Shown here: positions 1 to 10,925 of the stretch, in pieces
How positions within the stretch are numbered: the stretch's first letter is position 1
How the letters are laid out: every line of letters begins with the position of its first letter
Assembly: GCA_033807775.1 (NCBI GenBank)
Contig: CM066314.1
Span: 92,172,929-92,236,928 of the forward strand
DNA from: Saussurea involucrata
Taxonomy: Eukaryota; Streptophyta; Magnoliopsida; Asterales; Asteraceae
Direction of reading: 5' to 3'
DNA: 64,000 nucleotides
The notes under the pieces: generated by a model
What the model saw: only the letters and a program-made list of their open reading frames with translations
Databases searched by the model: none
What the model was told of the DNA's origin: nothing
Made by a program: the position numbers and the translations under genes

Positions 1-1162
1 TCGAATCCAAGATCACTTCCCGACACCTAAACGAAAGATAAAAAGTATTAATACGAGGCCCAGACCCTAAAATGTAACGCACGATTTAATGATCGCCAAA
101 CGACTTTTCGGTCTAGAATACCAGGTCTGTTCGGGACCTGTTTTGACCTCCCTAAACCCAGAAAAATAGAGATTTAATTTAATTAACAGCTAGATCCGGG
201 TCTTAGCTTTCCAGGGACGTATTACACACGTCCTAACGATTTTCCTAGAATTTATAACGAATTATCTACGAACGGAACATAAAACTGTCGAAAATCCCGA
301 CCTGCTGTAAAAACAGCAGTTTTACGCCTAGATAGAGGCCGAACCAAACTTTCGCTAAAACATGAAAAACGTGCCCGACACCGAATGTGAACCGTGGGCA
401 CCGGATTCGTCTCAATCCGAGTTACGACGAGAAAGTTACGCGCGAAAGAAAACTGGACAGAAAGCTAAATATTACATAAAATGATAAAACGGTTTCCGCA
501 CCAACCCACTAACGGTATGAGGGTTCCGCCGCCAGGTGGTTTCGATGTCTGGTCGCGGCCACCACCCACTGCCCTTTCCGGCAGCAATGGTCGCCGGAGG
601 CGGCGGCGGCGGCCGGCGGCGATTCTTTTCTCAAACTAACGATTAAACGACGAGGGAAACAACAAACGGGAAAACGGTTCTTACCTCGACGTGGCTTCTC
701 CTCCACCCTTTCCGGCAGAAACGACGGCGACTCTCCCTTCTTTTTGGCGAAGTCTCTCGCTCACTCTCCGGAGACTCTCTCTCTCCCTTACTCCGGCGAC
801 TCTCTCTCCCTTACTCACGGCCGGCGCTCTCTCTCTCTTGCTCACGGTCGACGACAGCAAAAGGGGAGGGGGGAAGAGCCGTAGGTTTAGTTTTCTATTC
901 TCCTTCTTCTTTTGCTTCCAAGTCACGATACCAAACCTCAAAATAAAACGGGTTTCGGTTATGAATAGCATGGGCCAAACCAAGACTTTTGGCCTTTGAC
1001 ACAAATGGTCCCTCAACTAAATCCTTCTCGCAACTAACCAAAATTCCGACATTTTAACGATTAGGTCCAATTCGTCTAACCCCGTTAACGGAAACCACAT
1101 TAAATAAACTAAAACAAAAGGATTTATAAAAAGAGATTACATAACGGAATATGGGCTTTACA
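1..1162 (-). repeat. 3' LTR of gypsy element A, cut by the window start
   Basis: Bases 129-1162 repeat almost exactly at 12652-13687, which marks this as one of a pair of LTRs. Read on the minus strand the repeat begins TGTAAAGCCC at 1162, directly after a purine-rich polypurine tract, so this is the 3' LTR. The far end lies outside the window. It holds a GGC-rich stretch near 595-625 and CT-rich runs near 740-840. The open frames across 509-1016 are compositional and have no family resemblance. Confidence 0.85.
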
Positions 1163-1176
1163 ACTCTCCCCCACTT
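1163..1176 (-). other. polypurine tract of element A
   Basis: On the minus strand the bases read AAGTGGGGGAGAGT and stop exactly where the LTR begins with TG. This is the expected primer site for plus-strand DNA synthesis. It confirms the orientation of element A. Confidence 0.8.
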
Positions 1177-1179
1177 GGA

Positions 1180-2811
1180 TTAGACTTCGTCCTCGAAGTC
1201 TAGACCGGCGAATAACTCGGGGTAGTTTTCGCGCATATCCGCTTCGGGATCCCACGTCCACTCTGAACCCTTCCGGTGTTGCCACTGAACCTTCACCAAT
1301 CCAATGACCTTGTTGCGCAGGTTCTTTGTCTTTCTCTCCACGACAGCTATCGGCTTCTCTACGTAGTTGAGCCTTTCGTCAACCTGAATGTCCTCGAGAG
1401 GAATCACGGCAGACTCATCTACTACACACTTCCGCAATTGAGAAACGTGGAAGGTGTTGTGGATCAAACTCAGCTCAACCGGTAACTCTAAACGGTAAGC
1501 TACCTTTCCCACTCGGGCAATGATCTTGTAGGGCCCAATGTAACGGGGCCCCAACTTTCCTCGCTTGCAAAACCGGATCACCCCTTTCCAGGGTGAAACC
1601 TTTAACAGTACATAGTCACCCACCTGAAACTCTAGATTCGATCGTCTCTTGTCGGCGTAACTCTTGTGCCGACTCTGTGCAGTAACTAGCCGCTCTCGAA
1701 CCATCTGAATCATCTCGGTCGTCCTCAGTACAATGTCAGTGCTCCCTAATACCCGCTGACCGACCTAGCCCCAACAAACGGGCGTCCTGCATTTCCTACC
1801 ATATAACAACTCGTATGGCGGCATGCCAATACTAGAGTGGTAGCTGTTGTTGTAGGAAAACTCCGCCAGAGGAAGGTACTGATCCCAGCTACCTCCAAAA
1901 TCGATAGCACAGGCTCGAAGCATATCTTCGAGGGTCTGAATAGTCCGCTCACTCTGCCCGTCCGTCTGTGGATGAAAGGCCGTGATAAAATGTAGCCGTG
2001 TACCCATCTCCGACTGAAACTTCTCCCAAAACCGGGAGGTAAAACGAGTATCCCTGTCGGAGACAATCGAAACTGGCACCCCGTGCCTGGCCACAATCTC
2101 TCGCACAAACAACTCTGCAAGCTTCTCCGCCGATGAACTCTCCCTGATGGCCAAGAAATGAGCGCTTTTAGTCAGACGATCCACTACTACCCAGATAGCA
2201 TCGTTCCCTCGCTGAGTTTTGGGAAGCTTCGTGATGAAATCCATCGTAACCTGCTCCCACTTCCACACTAGAATCTCCAAAGGCTATAACTTCCCATGCG
2301 GTCGTTGATGCTCTGCCTTGACCTTTCGACAGGTCAAACACACTTCAACGCATTTGGCGACATCCCGCTTCATGTCGGGCCACCAATAATCTTCTCGTAA
2401 GTCTCTGTACATCTTAGTAGCTCCCGGATGAATCGAAAACTTGGACTTGTGCGCCTCATCCAATAGTATCTGTCGGTTCCCACCGATGTATGGAACCCAA
2501 ACCCTACCATGTCGAGTTATCAACCCCCGACTATCACGAACAAAATTTGGGATTTCCCCCGACAGTCTTTCCCGCTTTGCATTTTCCTCCAAGACAGCCA
2601 CCTCCTGAGCACTCCCTATCAACTCGAGAATAGGTGCAACCACTGTCAATCGTTGACACAATCCTCTAAGTGGTTCGCTAACCGGATGTCGACTAAGTGC
2701 GTCCGCAACCACGTTCGCTTTACTCGGGTGGTAAAGTATTTCGCAATCATAATCCTTAACCACATCGAGCCACCTTCGCTGACGCATATTGAGATTCTGC
2801 TGATCCATCAA
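1180..2811 (-). pseudogene. gypsy A pol, 3' half: RNase H end, integrase, chromodomain
   Basis: One minus-strand frame runs from 2811 to 1180 and is broken by in-frame stops near 2284 and 1765. In order it shows the end of RNase H (LNMRQRRW), an integrase zinc-binding region with HP..H and CLTCRKVK, and the integrase core. The core has the D, D and E regions (MDFITKLP, SDRDTRFTSRFW, QTDGQSERTIQTLEDML). The C-terminal KVSPWKGVIRF block is followed by a chromodomain-like tail (VKVQWQHRKGSEWTW). This order identifies a Ty3/gypsy chromovirus. Integrase would insert the cDNA and the chromodomain would guide target choice. The frame ends just before the polypurine tract. With the stops it cannot give full-length integrase. 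Confidence 0.85.
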
Positions 2812-3935
2812 GTACTTGAGGCTCTTATGATCAGTGTAGATCGTACACTTGACGCCATAGAGGCTTCAGCTGCCTCGAAGCGTAAGCTATGAATTTGCCG
2901 CGTTGCATAAGTGCGGCACCCAGACCCTGGTGTGAAGCGTCACAGTATACCACCAAATCCTCCATACCCTCGGGCAAAGTCAACACCGGAGCCTCGTATA
3001 AACGCGTGTGTAGCTCCTCAAAAGCCCTCTGCTGCTCTTCACCCCCAACTAAAAGCCGCAGATTTCTTCGTCAAACGGGTCATAGGTAAAGTAATCTTGG
3101 AGAAATCCTGATTAAATATCCGGTAATACCTTGCTGACCCAAGACAACTTCGTACTTCAGTGGGAGTCTTTGGAACTTCCCACCGCATCACTGCCGTAAT
3201 CTTGGCCGGATCGACCATAATACCATCCTGGTTCACGACATGTCCTAGGAATTGGACCTCCCGTAACCAGAATTCACACTTGGAGAGCTTAGCATACAGT
3301 TTCTCCCGCCTCCAAACTTCCAAAACTTCTCGCAAATGCATCTCATGCTCTTCCTTCGACTTCGATTACACAAGAATATCGTCGATGATATCCCGACCTC
3401 AAATCAATTTTAGAGAACCACGAGGCTCCCTGAAGATGGTCGAACAAGTCATCGATCTTGGCAGAGGATGACGATTCTTATCCGTAAGCTTATTCAACTC
3501 ACGGTAATCTATACACATCCGTTGGGACCCGTCCTTCTTTTTCACAAACAGAATCGGGGCTCCCCACGGTGGACAACTCGGCTTGATGAACTCCTTTTCG
3601 ATAAGTTCCTGCAACGAGTGTACAACTCCTTCATTTCCGGTGGAGCCAGACGATAAGGTGCCTTGGCCACCAGAGCAGCATCCGGAATCAAATCAATGCG
3701 GAACTCTACCTGTCGCTCGGGAGGTATCCCCGGTAACTCCTCGAGAAATACGTCAGCAAACTCCCGTACAACTGGCACATCGTCCGCAGACTTCTTCTCT
3801 CCGTCGATGCGCGTGTCGATCACATACGCCAAAAATCCCTGACCACTGTGCTGCAAGTACCTCCGAGCCCTCGCAGCCGAACATATCGCTGAGGTCCGCC
3901 TGGGCGAGTCGCCCTGAACTAGCATTTCTCCCCCG
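2812..3935 (-). pseudogene. gypsy A pol, 5' part: protease linker, reverse transcriptase, RNase H with deletions
   Basis: Minus-strand segments encode the linker before reverse transcriptase (GFLAYVIDTR), the RT entry block (PPWGAPILFVKKKDGS, MCIDYRELNK), the SKIDLRSGYH block, and the thumb/connection (SKCEFWLREVQFLGHVV). The start of RNase H follows (VVYCDASHQGLG). Near 3390 the SGYH codons are joined directly to the DDIL codons, so much of the RT palm is missing. Near 2870, ASRQLK is joined to a later RNase H segment, losing the middle of that domain. The frame also shifts several times. Upstream of about 3936 the expected protease and gag are absent and sequence of element B begins. Confidence 0.8.
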
Positions 3936-6900
3936 CTACCTTGGACTTAGTTTACATTGCCTTCCAAATCGGATGACTCCTTTCCACGGCGAAACCTTTA
4001 ACATTACGAAATCCCCAACTTGAAATTCCAATGGCTTTCGACGGCGGTCAGCGTAGCTCTTCTGTCTATCTTGAGCCACTTTCAATCTTTCTCGAATCTG
4101 AATAACTTTATCGGCGGTTAACGGAACTATTTCTGGCCCTGCTAACTGTTTCTCCCCCACTTCATTCCAACACAGAGGCGTTCGACATTTTCTACCATAC
4201 AATACTTCAAACGGTGCCGCTTGAATGCTGGAATGATAACTGTTGTTGTAGGCAAATTCGATCAACGGTAAATGTTTATCCCACGATCCCCCAAAATCAA
4301 CAATGCAAGCCCGGAGCATATCTTCTAAGGTCTGAATCGTTCGTTCACTCTGACCATCTGTTTGGGGATGATACGCCGTACTTAACTTTATTTGTGTCCC
4401 CATTTCCCTTTGAAAACTTCTCCAAAATCTTGAAGTAAAACGACTATCACGATTAGAAATGATCGAGATTGGAACTCCATGTCGAGTTACTATTTCGTCA
4501 ATGTACAACTTTGCTAATCGTTCCATCAAATCGGTTTCCTTTATCGGTAGGAAGTGTGCAGACTTTGTCAATCTGTCGACGATCACCCAAATAGAATCGA
4601 ATCCCCTCGGAGTTCTTGGTAGCTTTGTGATGAAGTCTGTGGTAATCTGCTCCCATTTCCACATAGGTATTTCTAGCTGCTGTAGTTGACCAAACGGCTT
4701 TTGGTGTTCGATCTTTACTTTCTTACAAGTATCACATCTTTCCATATACTGAGCAATCCCTCTTTTTATCCCTGGCCACCAATAGAATTGCTTTAGGTCT
4801 TTATACATCTTGTTGGTACCTGGGTGAATAGCGAAACGGGATTGATGAGCTTCTTGTAAAACACGATCACGTAACCCACCCAATCGAGGTACCCACACTC
4901 TGTTTTCCAGACACAATAACCCCCGATCATCTTTCACTAGCAATGCTGACATCCCCGCTAACCGTTCTGATTTCAGATGTTCATCTTGATAAGCCTCTAT
5001 TTGACACTTCTGCAATTCATCAAATATATTAGGTAAATGTTCAGTTCGTAGCGAAATAACTTTTATTGTTCCACTCCTTTCTTGACGACTCAGCGCATCC
5101 GCTACTACATTCGCCTTTCCCGGGTGATAAATGATTTCACAGTCGTAATCGTTCAACAATTCTAGCCATCTCCTTTGTCTCATATTCAGTTCCTTCTGAT
5201 CAAAGAGGTGTTCGAGACTCTTGTGATCAGTATAAATCTGACATTTGGAACCATACAGATAATGTCTCCAAATTTTCAACGTGAAGACAATTGCTGCAAG
5301 CTCCATGTCATGCGTAGGATACTGTCTTTCATGATCCTTTAATTGACGAGAAGCATAAGCAATAACCTTTCCCCGCTGCATAAGTACACATCCCAATCCC
5401 AGTTTTGACGCATCATTATAAACAACAAAATCTTCCGAACCTTCAGGTAGTGATAAAATCGGTGCGCTGCACAGTTTCTCTTTCAATAGCCGGAATGCCT
5501 CGTCTTGTTCTGCTTTCCACTCAAACTTTAGGTTCTTCCGGGTCAGCTTAGTCAAAGGCGTCGCTATACGAGAGAAGTCTTTTATAAATTTTCGATAGTA
5601 GCCGGCTAAACCCAGAAAACTACGTACTTCGGTTGCTGTCTTCGGCTGTTCCCACTTTTCAACTGCTTCCACTTTCATCGGATCAACTTGTATACCTTTC
5701 TCAGAAACGACAGGCCCCAGAAACTGAACTTCTCGCAACCAGAATTCACATTTAGAGAACTTAGCGTACAACTTTTCTTTCTTCAGCAACTCCAGAACCA
5801 AACGAAGATGTTGTACGTGATCCTTTTTGGATCGGGAATAGATAAGGATATCATCGATAAATACAATAACAAATTAATCGAGATACAGCTTACATACCCG
5901 ATTCATTAAATCCATAAAAGCAGCTGGAGCGTTCGTCAGTCCGAACGGCATTACTAAGAATTCGTGATGTCCATACCTTGTTCGAAAGGCAGTCTTTAGA
6001 ACGTCTTCTTCCTTAACTTTCAACTGGTGATAACCGGATCTTAGATCAATCTTGGAGAAATAGCAAGCTCCAACTAACTGATCAAAGAGGTCATCAATTC
6101 GGGGTAACGGATACTTGTTCTTTATCGTGCGCTTATTCAGTTCTCGGTAGTCGATACACATTCTCATCGAACCATCCTTCTTTTTCACAAATAACACTGG
6201 TGCTCCCCACGGTGAAGAACTAGGTCTGATGAAGCCTTTATCGGATAGATCTTGTAGTTGTGTCATCATTTCTTTCATCTCTGGAGGTGCTAGTCGGTAT
6301 GGTGCACGAGCAATAGGAGTGGCTCCAGGAATCGGGTCTATCCCGAACTCTACTTGTCTAACGGGCGGAAGACTATTCAAGTCTTCAGGGAATACTTCAG
6401 GGAATACTTCAGAGAATTCAATAACGATAGGGATATCTTCCACCCTGTTCTTTTCCGGCTTAATATCTATCACGTAGGCCAAGTAACTCTGACAACCCTT
6501 ATTAACACACCTACGTGCTTTTATCATCGATATAAGACAAGACTGATGATTCCTACGATCACCATAAATCACTACAGGTCCCCTCTCAGGTAATACAACA
6601 TTTATTAACTTTTTATCACACACTATATTAGCCTGATTCTCGGCTAACCAGTCCATTCCCACTACTACGTCAAACTCTATCAAAGTTATAGGAAACAATT
6701 GTATAGGCACTCCACATCCCTCTATATTAATCACACAACCATCAAATACTTCTCTAAACGACACTTGGTTATCATTTGCAGTATCTACTAATAGAGCATG
6801 TTCTAACAATTTAGGTTTCAAACACAGGCAAGCAGCACATGTAGGTGACACAAACGATCGGTTTGCACCAGAATCAAACAACACCTTAGCACGTGTAGAG

Positions 6901-7148
6901 TTTATCAAAAATGTACCTGTGACCACATCCAGAGTTTCCTCCGCTTCTTTCTCAGTCATTTGAAATGCGCGACCCCTGGTTACTGGCAGTTCCAGTCTTG
7001 GTATTACTGGTTTAACAATCGCTGGCCTGCCCGACGACCCACCTTGCTGTATCCTCCCCCGCGGACAGTCCGACTGAAGGTGATCCTGAGAATTGCATAA
7101 GAAACATAACCGCGTTACCTTACAATCTTTAAGGACGTGCCCGGTCTT
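3936..7148 (-). pseudogene. gypsy B pol, second (3') tandem copy
   Basis: Minus strand. It opens abruptly inside a Gag zinc knuckle (KTGHVLKDCK, then CFLCNSQDHL), with no gag upstream. Then come the protease (VLFDSGANRSFVSP, GMDWLAENQANIV), RT (WGAPVLFVKKKDGSMRMCID), RNase H (FVVYNDASKLGLGCVL) and integrase (SAHFLPIKE, HPQTDGQSERTIQTLEDML). It ends at KLSPR in the integrase C-terminal domain. A stop near 5874 separates RT motif VCKLYLD from the following FIDD block; the other copy has a lysine codon there. This copy carries 12 extra bases near 6390 (a repeated GGGAATACTTCA unit). The protease active-site triad is present, so this copy is less damaged in protease than the first. Confidence 0.85.
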
Positions 7149-9520
7149 CCCATTTCCACATAGGTATTTCTAGCCGTTGTAGTTGACCAAACGACTTTTG
7201 GTGTTCGATCTTTACTTTCTTACAAGTATCACATCTTTCCATATACTGACCAATCCCTCTTTTTATCCCTGGCCACCAATAGAATTGCTTTAGGTCTTTA
7301 TACATCTTGTTGGTACCTGGGTGAATAGCAAAACGGGATTGATGAGCTTCTTGTAAAACACGATCACGTAACCTACCCAATCGAGGTACCACACTCTGTT
7401 TTCCAGACACAATAACCCCCGATCATCTTTCACTAGCAATGCTGACATCCCCGCTAACCTTTCTGATTTCAGATGTTCATCTTGATAAGCCTCTATTTGA
7501 CACTTCTGCAATTCATCAAATATATTAGGTAAAAGTTCAGTTCGTAGTGAAATAACTTTTATTGTTCCACTCCTTTCTTGACGACTCAGCGCATCCGCTA
7601 CTACATTCGCCTTTCCCGGGTGATAAAGGATTTCACAGTCGTAATCGTTCAGCAATTCTAGCCATCTCCTTTGTCTCATATTCAGTTCCTTCTGATCAAA
7701 GAGGTGTTGGAGACTCTTGTGATCAGTATAAATCTGACATTTGGAACCATACAGATAATGTCTCCAAATTTTCAACGTGAAGACAACTGCTGCAAGCTCC
7801 ATGTCATGCGTAGGATACTGTCTTTCATGATCCTTTAATTGACGAGAAGCATAAGCAATAACCTTTCCCCGCTGCATAAGTACACATCCCAATCCCAGTT
7901 TTGACGCATCATTATAAACAACAAAATCTTCCGAACCTTCAGGTAGTGATAAAATCGGTGCGCTGCACAGTTTCTCTTTCAATAGCCGGAATGCCTCGTC
8001 TTGTTCTGCTTTCCACTCAAACTTTAGGTTCTTCCGGGTCAGCTTAGTCAAAGGCGTCGCTATACGAGAGAAGTCTTTTATAAATTTTCGATAGTAGCCG
8101 GCTAAACCCAGAAAACTACGTACTTCGGTTGCTGTCTTCGGCTGTTCCCACTTTTCAACTGCTTCCACTTTCATCGGATCAACTCGTATACCTTTCTTAG
8201 AAACGACATGCCCCAGAAACTGAACTTCTCGCAACCAGAATTCACATTTAGAGAACTTAGCGTACAACTTTTCTTTCTTCAGCAACTCCAGAACCAAACG
8301 AAGATGTTGTACGTGATCCTCTTTGGATCGGGAATAGATAAGGATATCATCGATAAATACAATAACAAATTTATCGAGATACGGCTTACATACCCGATTC
8401 ATTAAATCCATAAAAGCAGCTGGAGCATTCGTCAGTCCGAACGGCATTACTAAGAATTCGTGATGTCCATACCTGGTTCGAAAGGCAGTCTTTAGAAGGT
8501 CTTCTTCCTTAACTTTCAACTGGTGATAACCGGATCTTAGATCAATCTTGGAGAAATAGCAAGCTCCAACTAACTGATCAAAGAGGTCATCAATTCGGGG
8601 TAACGGATACTTGTTCTTTATCGTGCGCTTATTCAGTTCTCGGTAGTCGATACACATTCTCATCGAACCATCCTTATTTTTCACAAATAACACTGGTGCT
8701 CCCCACGGTGAAGAACTAGGTATGATGAAGCCTTTAACGGATAGATCTTGTAGTTGTGTCATCATTTCTTTCATCTCTGGAGGTGCTAGTCGGTATGGTG
8801 CACGAGCAATAGGAGTGGCTCCAGGAATCGGGTCTATCCCGAACTCTACTTGTCTAACGGGCGGAAGACTATTCACGTCTTCAGGGAATACTTCAGGGAA
8901 TTCACTAACGATAGGGATATCTTCCACCCTGTTCTTTTCTGTCTTAATATCTATCACGTAGGCCAAGTAACTCTGACAACCCTTATTAACACACCTACGT
9001 GCTTTTATCATCGATATAAGACAAGACTGATGATTCCTACGATCACCATAAATCACTATCGGTCCCCTCTCAGGTAATACAACATTTATTAACTTTTTAT
9101 CACACACTATATTAGCCTGATTCATGGCTAACCAGTCCATTCCCACTACTACGTCAAACTCTATCAAAGTTATAGGAAACAATTGTATAGGCACTCCACA
9201 TCCCTCTATATTAATCACACAACCATCAAATACTTCTCTAACCGACACTTGGTTATCATTTGCAGTATCTACTAATAGAGCATGTTCTAACAATTTAGGT
9301 TTCAAACACAGGCAAGCAGCAAATGTAGGTGACACAAACTATCGGTTTGCACCGGAATCAAACAACACCTTAGCACGTGTAGAGTTTATAAAAAATGTAC
9401 ATGTGACCACATCCGGAGTTTCCTCCGCTTCTTTCTCAGTCATTTGAAATGCGCGACCCCTGGTTACTGGCGGTTCCAGTCTTGGTATTACTGGTTTAAC
9501 AATCGCTGGCTTGCCCGACG
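7149..9520 (-). pseudogene. gypsy B pol, first (5') tandem copy
   Basis: This is a near-identical copy of 4652-7036 and continues from the gag upstream. A TAG stop lies just after the protease active site DSGANR (near 9343). An open stretch then runs from about 9335 to about 7389 through RT, including FIDDILIYS, and RNase H. A one-base loss near 7389 shifts the frame before the integrase zinc-binding region. It ends at IPMWKWE, where the sequence jumps back to the gag zinc knuckle of the next copy. It therefore lacks the integrase catalytic core. Confidence 0.85.
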
Positions 9521-10663
9521 ACCCACCTTGCTGTATCCTCCCCCGCGGACAGTCCGACAGAAGGTGATCCTGAGAATTGCATAAGAAACATAATCGCGTT
9601 ACCTTACAATCTTTAAGGACGTGCCCGGTCTTCCCACACTTATAACACGCTCGTAAATCACCTTGGCAATTTCCTTGATGAACACGGTTGCACTTCCGAC
9701 ATGGTCTTTCCGCTGGTCGAAACGGCGGACGGTTATCATACCTCTGAAATCGGGACTTCTTCGGATCGTATTGTGGTCATTCCCACTTTCTCTTTCCGAT
9801 ACTTTTATCGCCAGCATCTCTTCTCATATCTCGTTCAACATTCTCCGCGGCATCAACTGCAGCTGAGAAGGTATCGGGTCCTTTTGCAGTCACTAGCCTT
9901 CTAACCTCTGAGTTCAGCCCGAAGATAAACCTTTCCGTCTTCATCGCCTCCGTAGCAACGTAGTATTCTGCGAACCGGGACTTTTCCAGGAAGCTAGCGG
10001 TGTAGTCTCGAACGGATAAGTTTCCTTGTTGTAAGTTCATAAATTCCCCTTCTAGTTGTTTGACGGATGCTTGGGGACAAAATGCGTTCCTGTAGGCTAT
10101 CACAAATTCTTCCAAGAGAGGGTAGAATAAATATCAGATCCTTTAGAATGAATAAATGATTCCCACCAATACAAAGCATCCCCCTTTAACATTGCGGTTC
10201 CATACAATACCCTATCTTCATCAGCGCACTTACTCATCTTAAAAATGGCTTCTATTTCCTTCATCCATTTCATTGCTTTCACTAGATCCATGTCTCCTGA
10301 GTAGGTTGGAGGTCTACAGCTTAAAAACATTTTGTAGTCGCACCTCCTTTGTACTGGTACAACAATCGATGTGATTGGCATTTCATCTTCCGGTCCGGGA
10401 TCCCGTATTCCAGTTTCATTATGACGGTTCCGATCAAACATTGTTTGTATGCTAGCCTGCAATCTTCCCATTTCTGCCATTAGATCATCCCTGGTAACGA
10501 ACTATGTACCCTGTGGCTGGGCTCTGCCTCCGGCTCTACCTCCAGCTCTACCCCTGGTTCTGCCCCCAGTTCTGCCTCCCCTGTCCCCCGTTCCTATCGG
10601 TGGATTCGTACTATTCGGATTTCTTCCTCCTCCTCGATTCGAATTCCGTGTACCGCTTGCCAT
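9521..10663 (-). pseudogene. gypsy B gag with zinc knuckles
   Basis: The ATG at 10663 opens a Gly/Arg-rich N-terminus (TGGRTRGRAGG) and meets a TAG at 10502-10504. The frame then continues through the capsid-like region (CDYKMFLSCRPPTYSG, LKGDALYWWESF) and shifts by one base near 10105. It continues through AFCPQASVKQLEGEF and EKSRFAEYY, and a TGA lies near 9777. Downstream are two CCHC knuckles, CYKCGKTGHVLKDC and CFLCNSQDHLLSDC, plus an incomplete CRKC motif. This is the retrotransposon Gag family, which packages element RNA. Two stops and one frameshift make it non-functional. Confidence 0.8.
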
Positions 10664-10911
10664 TCTGTAGATTTAAACAAGGTTAATATACACATAAGCA
10701 CATACCCCATATAACAAGGTATTCCAGTTCAAACATGTACCTGTAAGATCACAATTACACTGGCCAGGTGTAATATGAAATTACCTTACATGATGTTCCT
10801 TCTACCTTTTATACTTCATCATCCCACGGTTCTATAATAATAGGGACATCCTACTTCACATGCAGTTTAAGTCTAGGTACAGATACAAATACCTAAATCC
10901 CTTAAACTAAA

Positions 10912-10923
10912 GCTTTGATACCA
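10912..10923 (-). promoter_or_regulatory. primer-binding site of element B
   Basis: On the minus strand the bases read TGGTATCAAAGC, two bases after the LTR end. This matches the initiator tRNA-Met type site with one substitution. The 10664-10911 stretch between it and gag is untranslated leader with no other recognised feature. The same leader, diverged, occurs at 54720-54943. Confidence 0.75.
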
Positions 10924-10925
10924 TT

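Noticed and set aside
509..1016. Several open frames on both strands, some Ser/Leu-rich
   Set aside because: They lie in the LTR of A, are repeated at 13032-13405 with broken lengths, and follow GGC- and CT-rich composition. No family resemblance.
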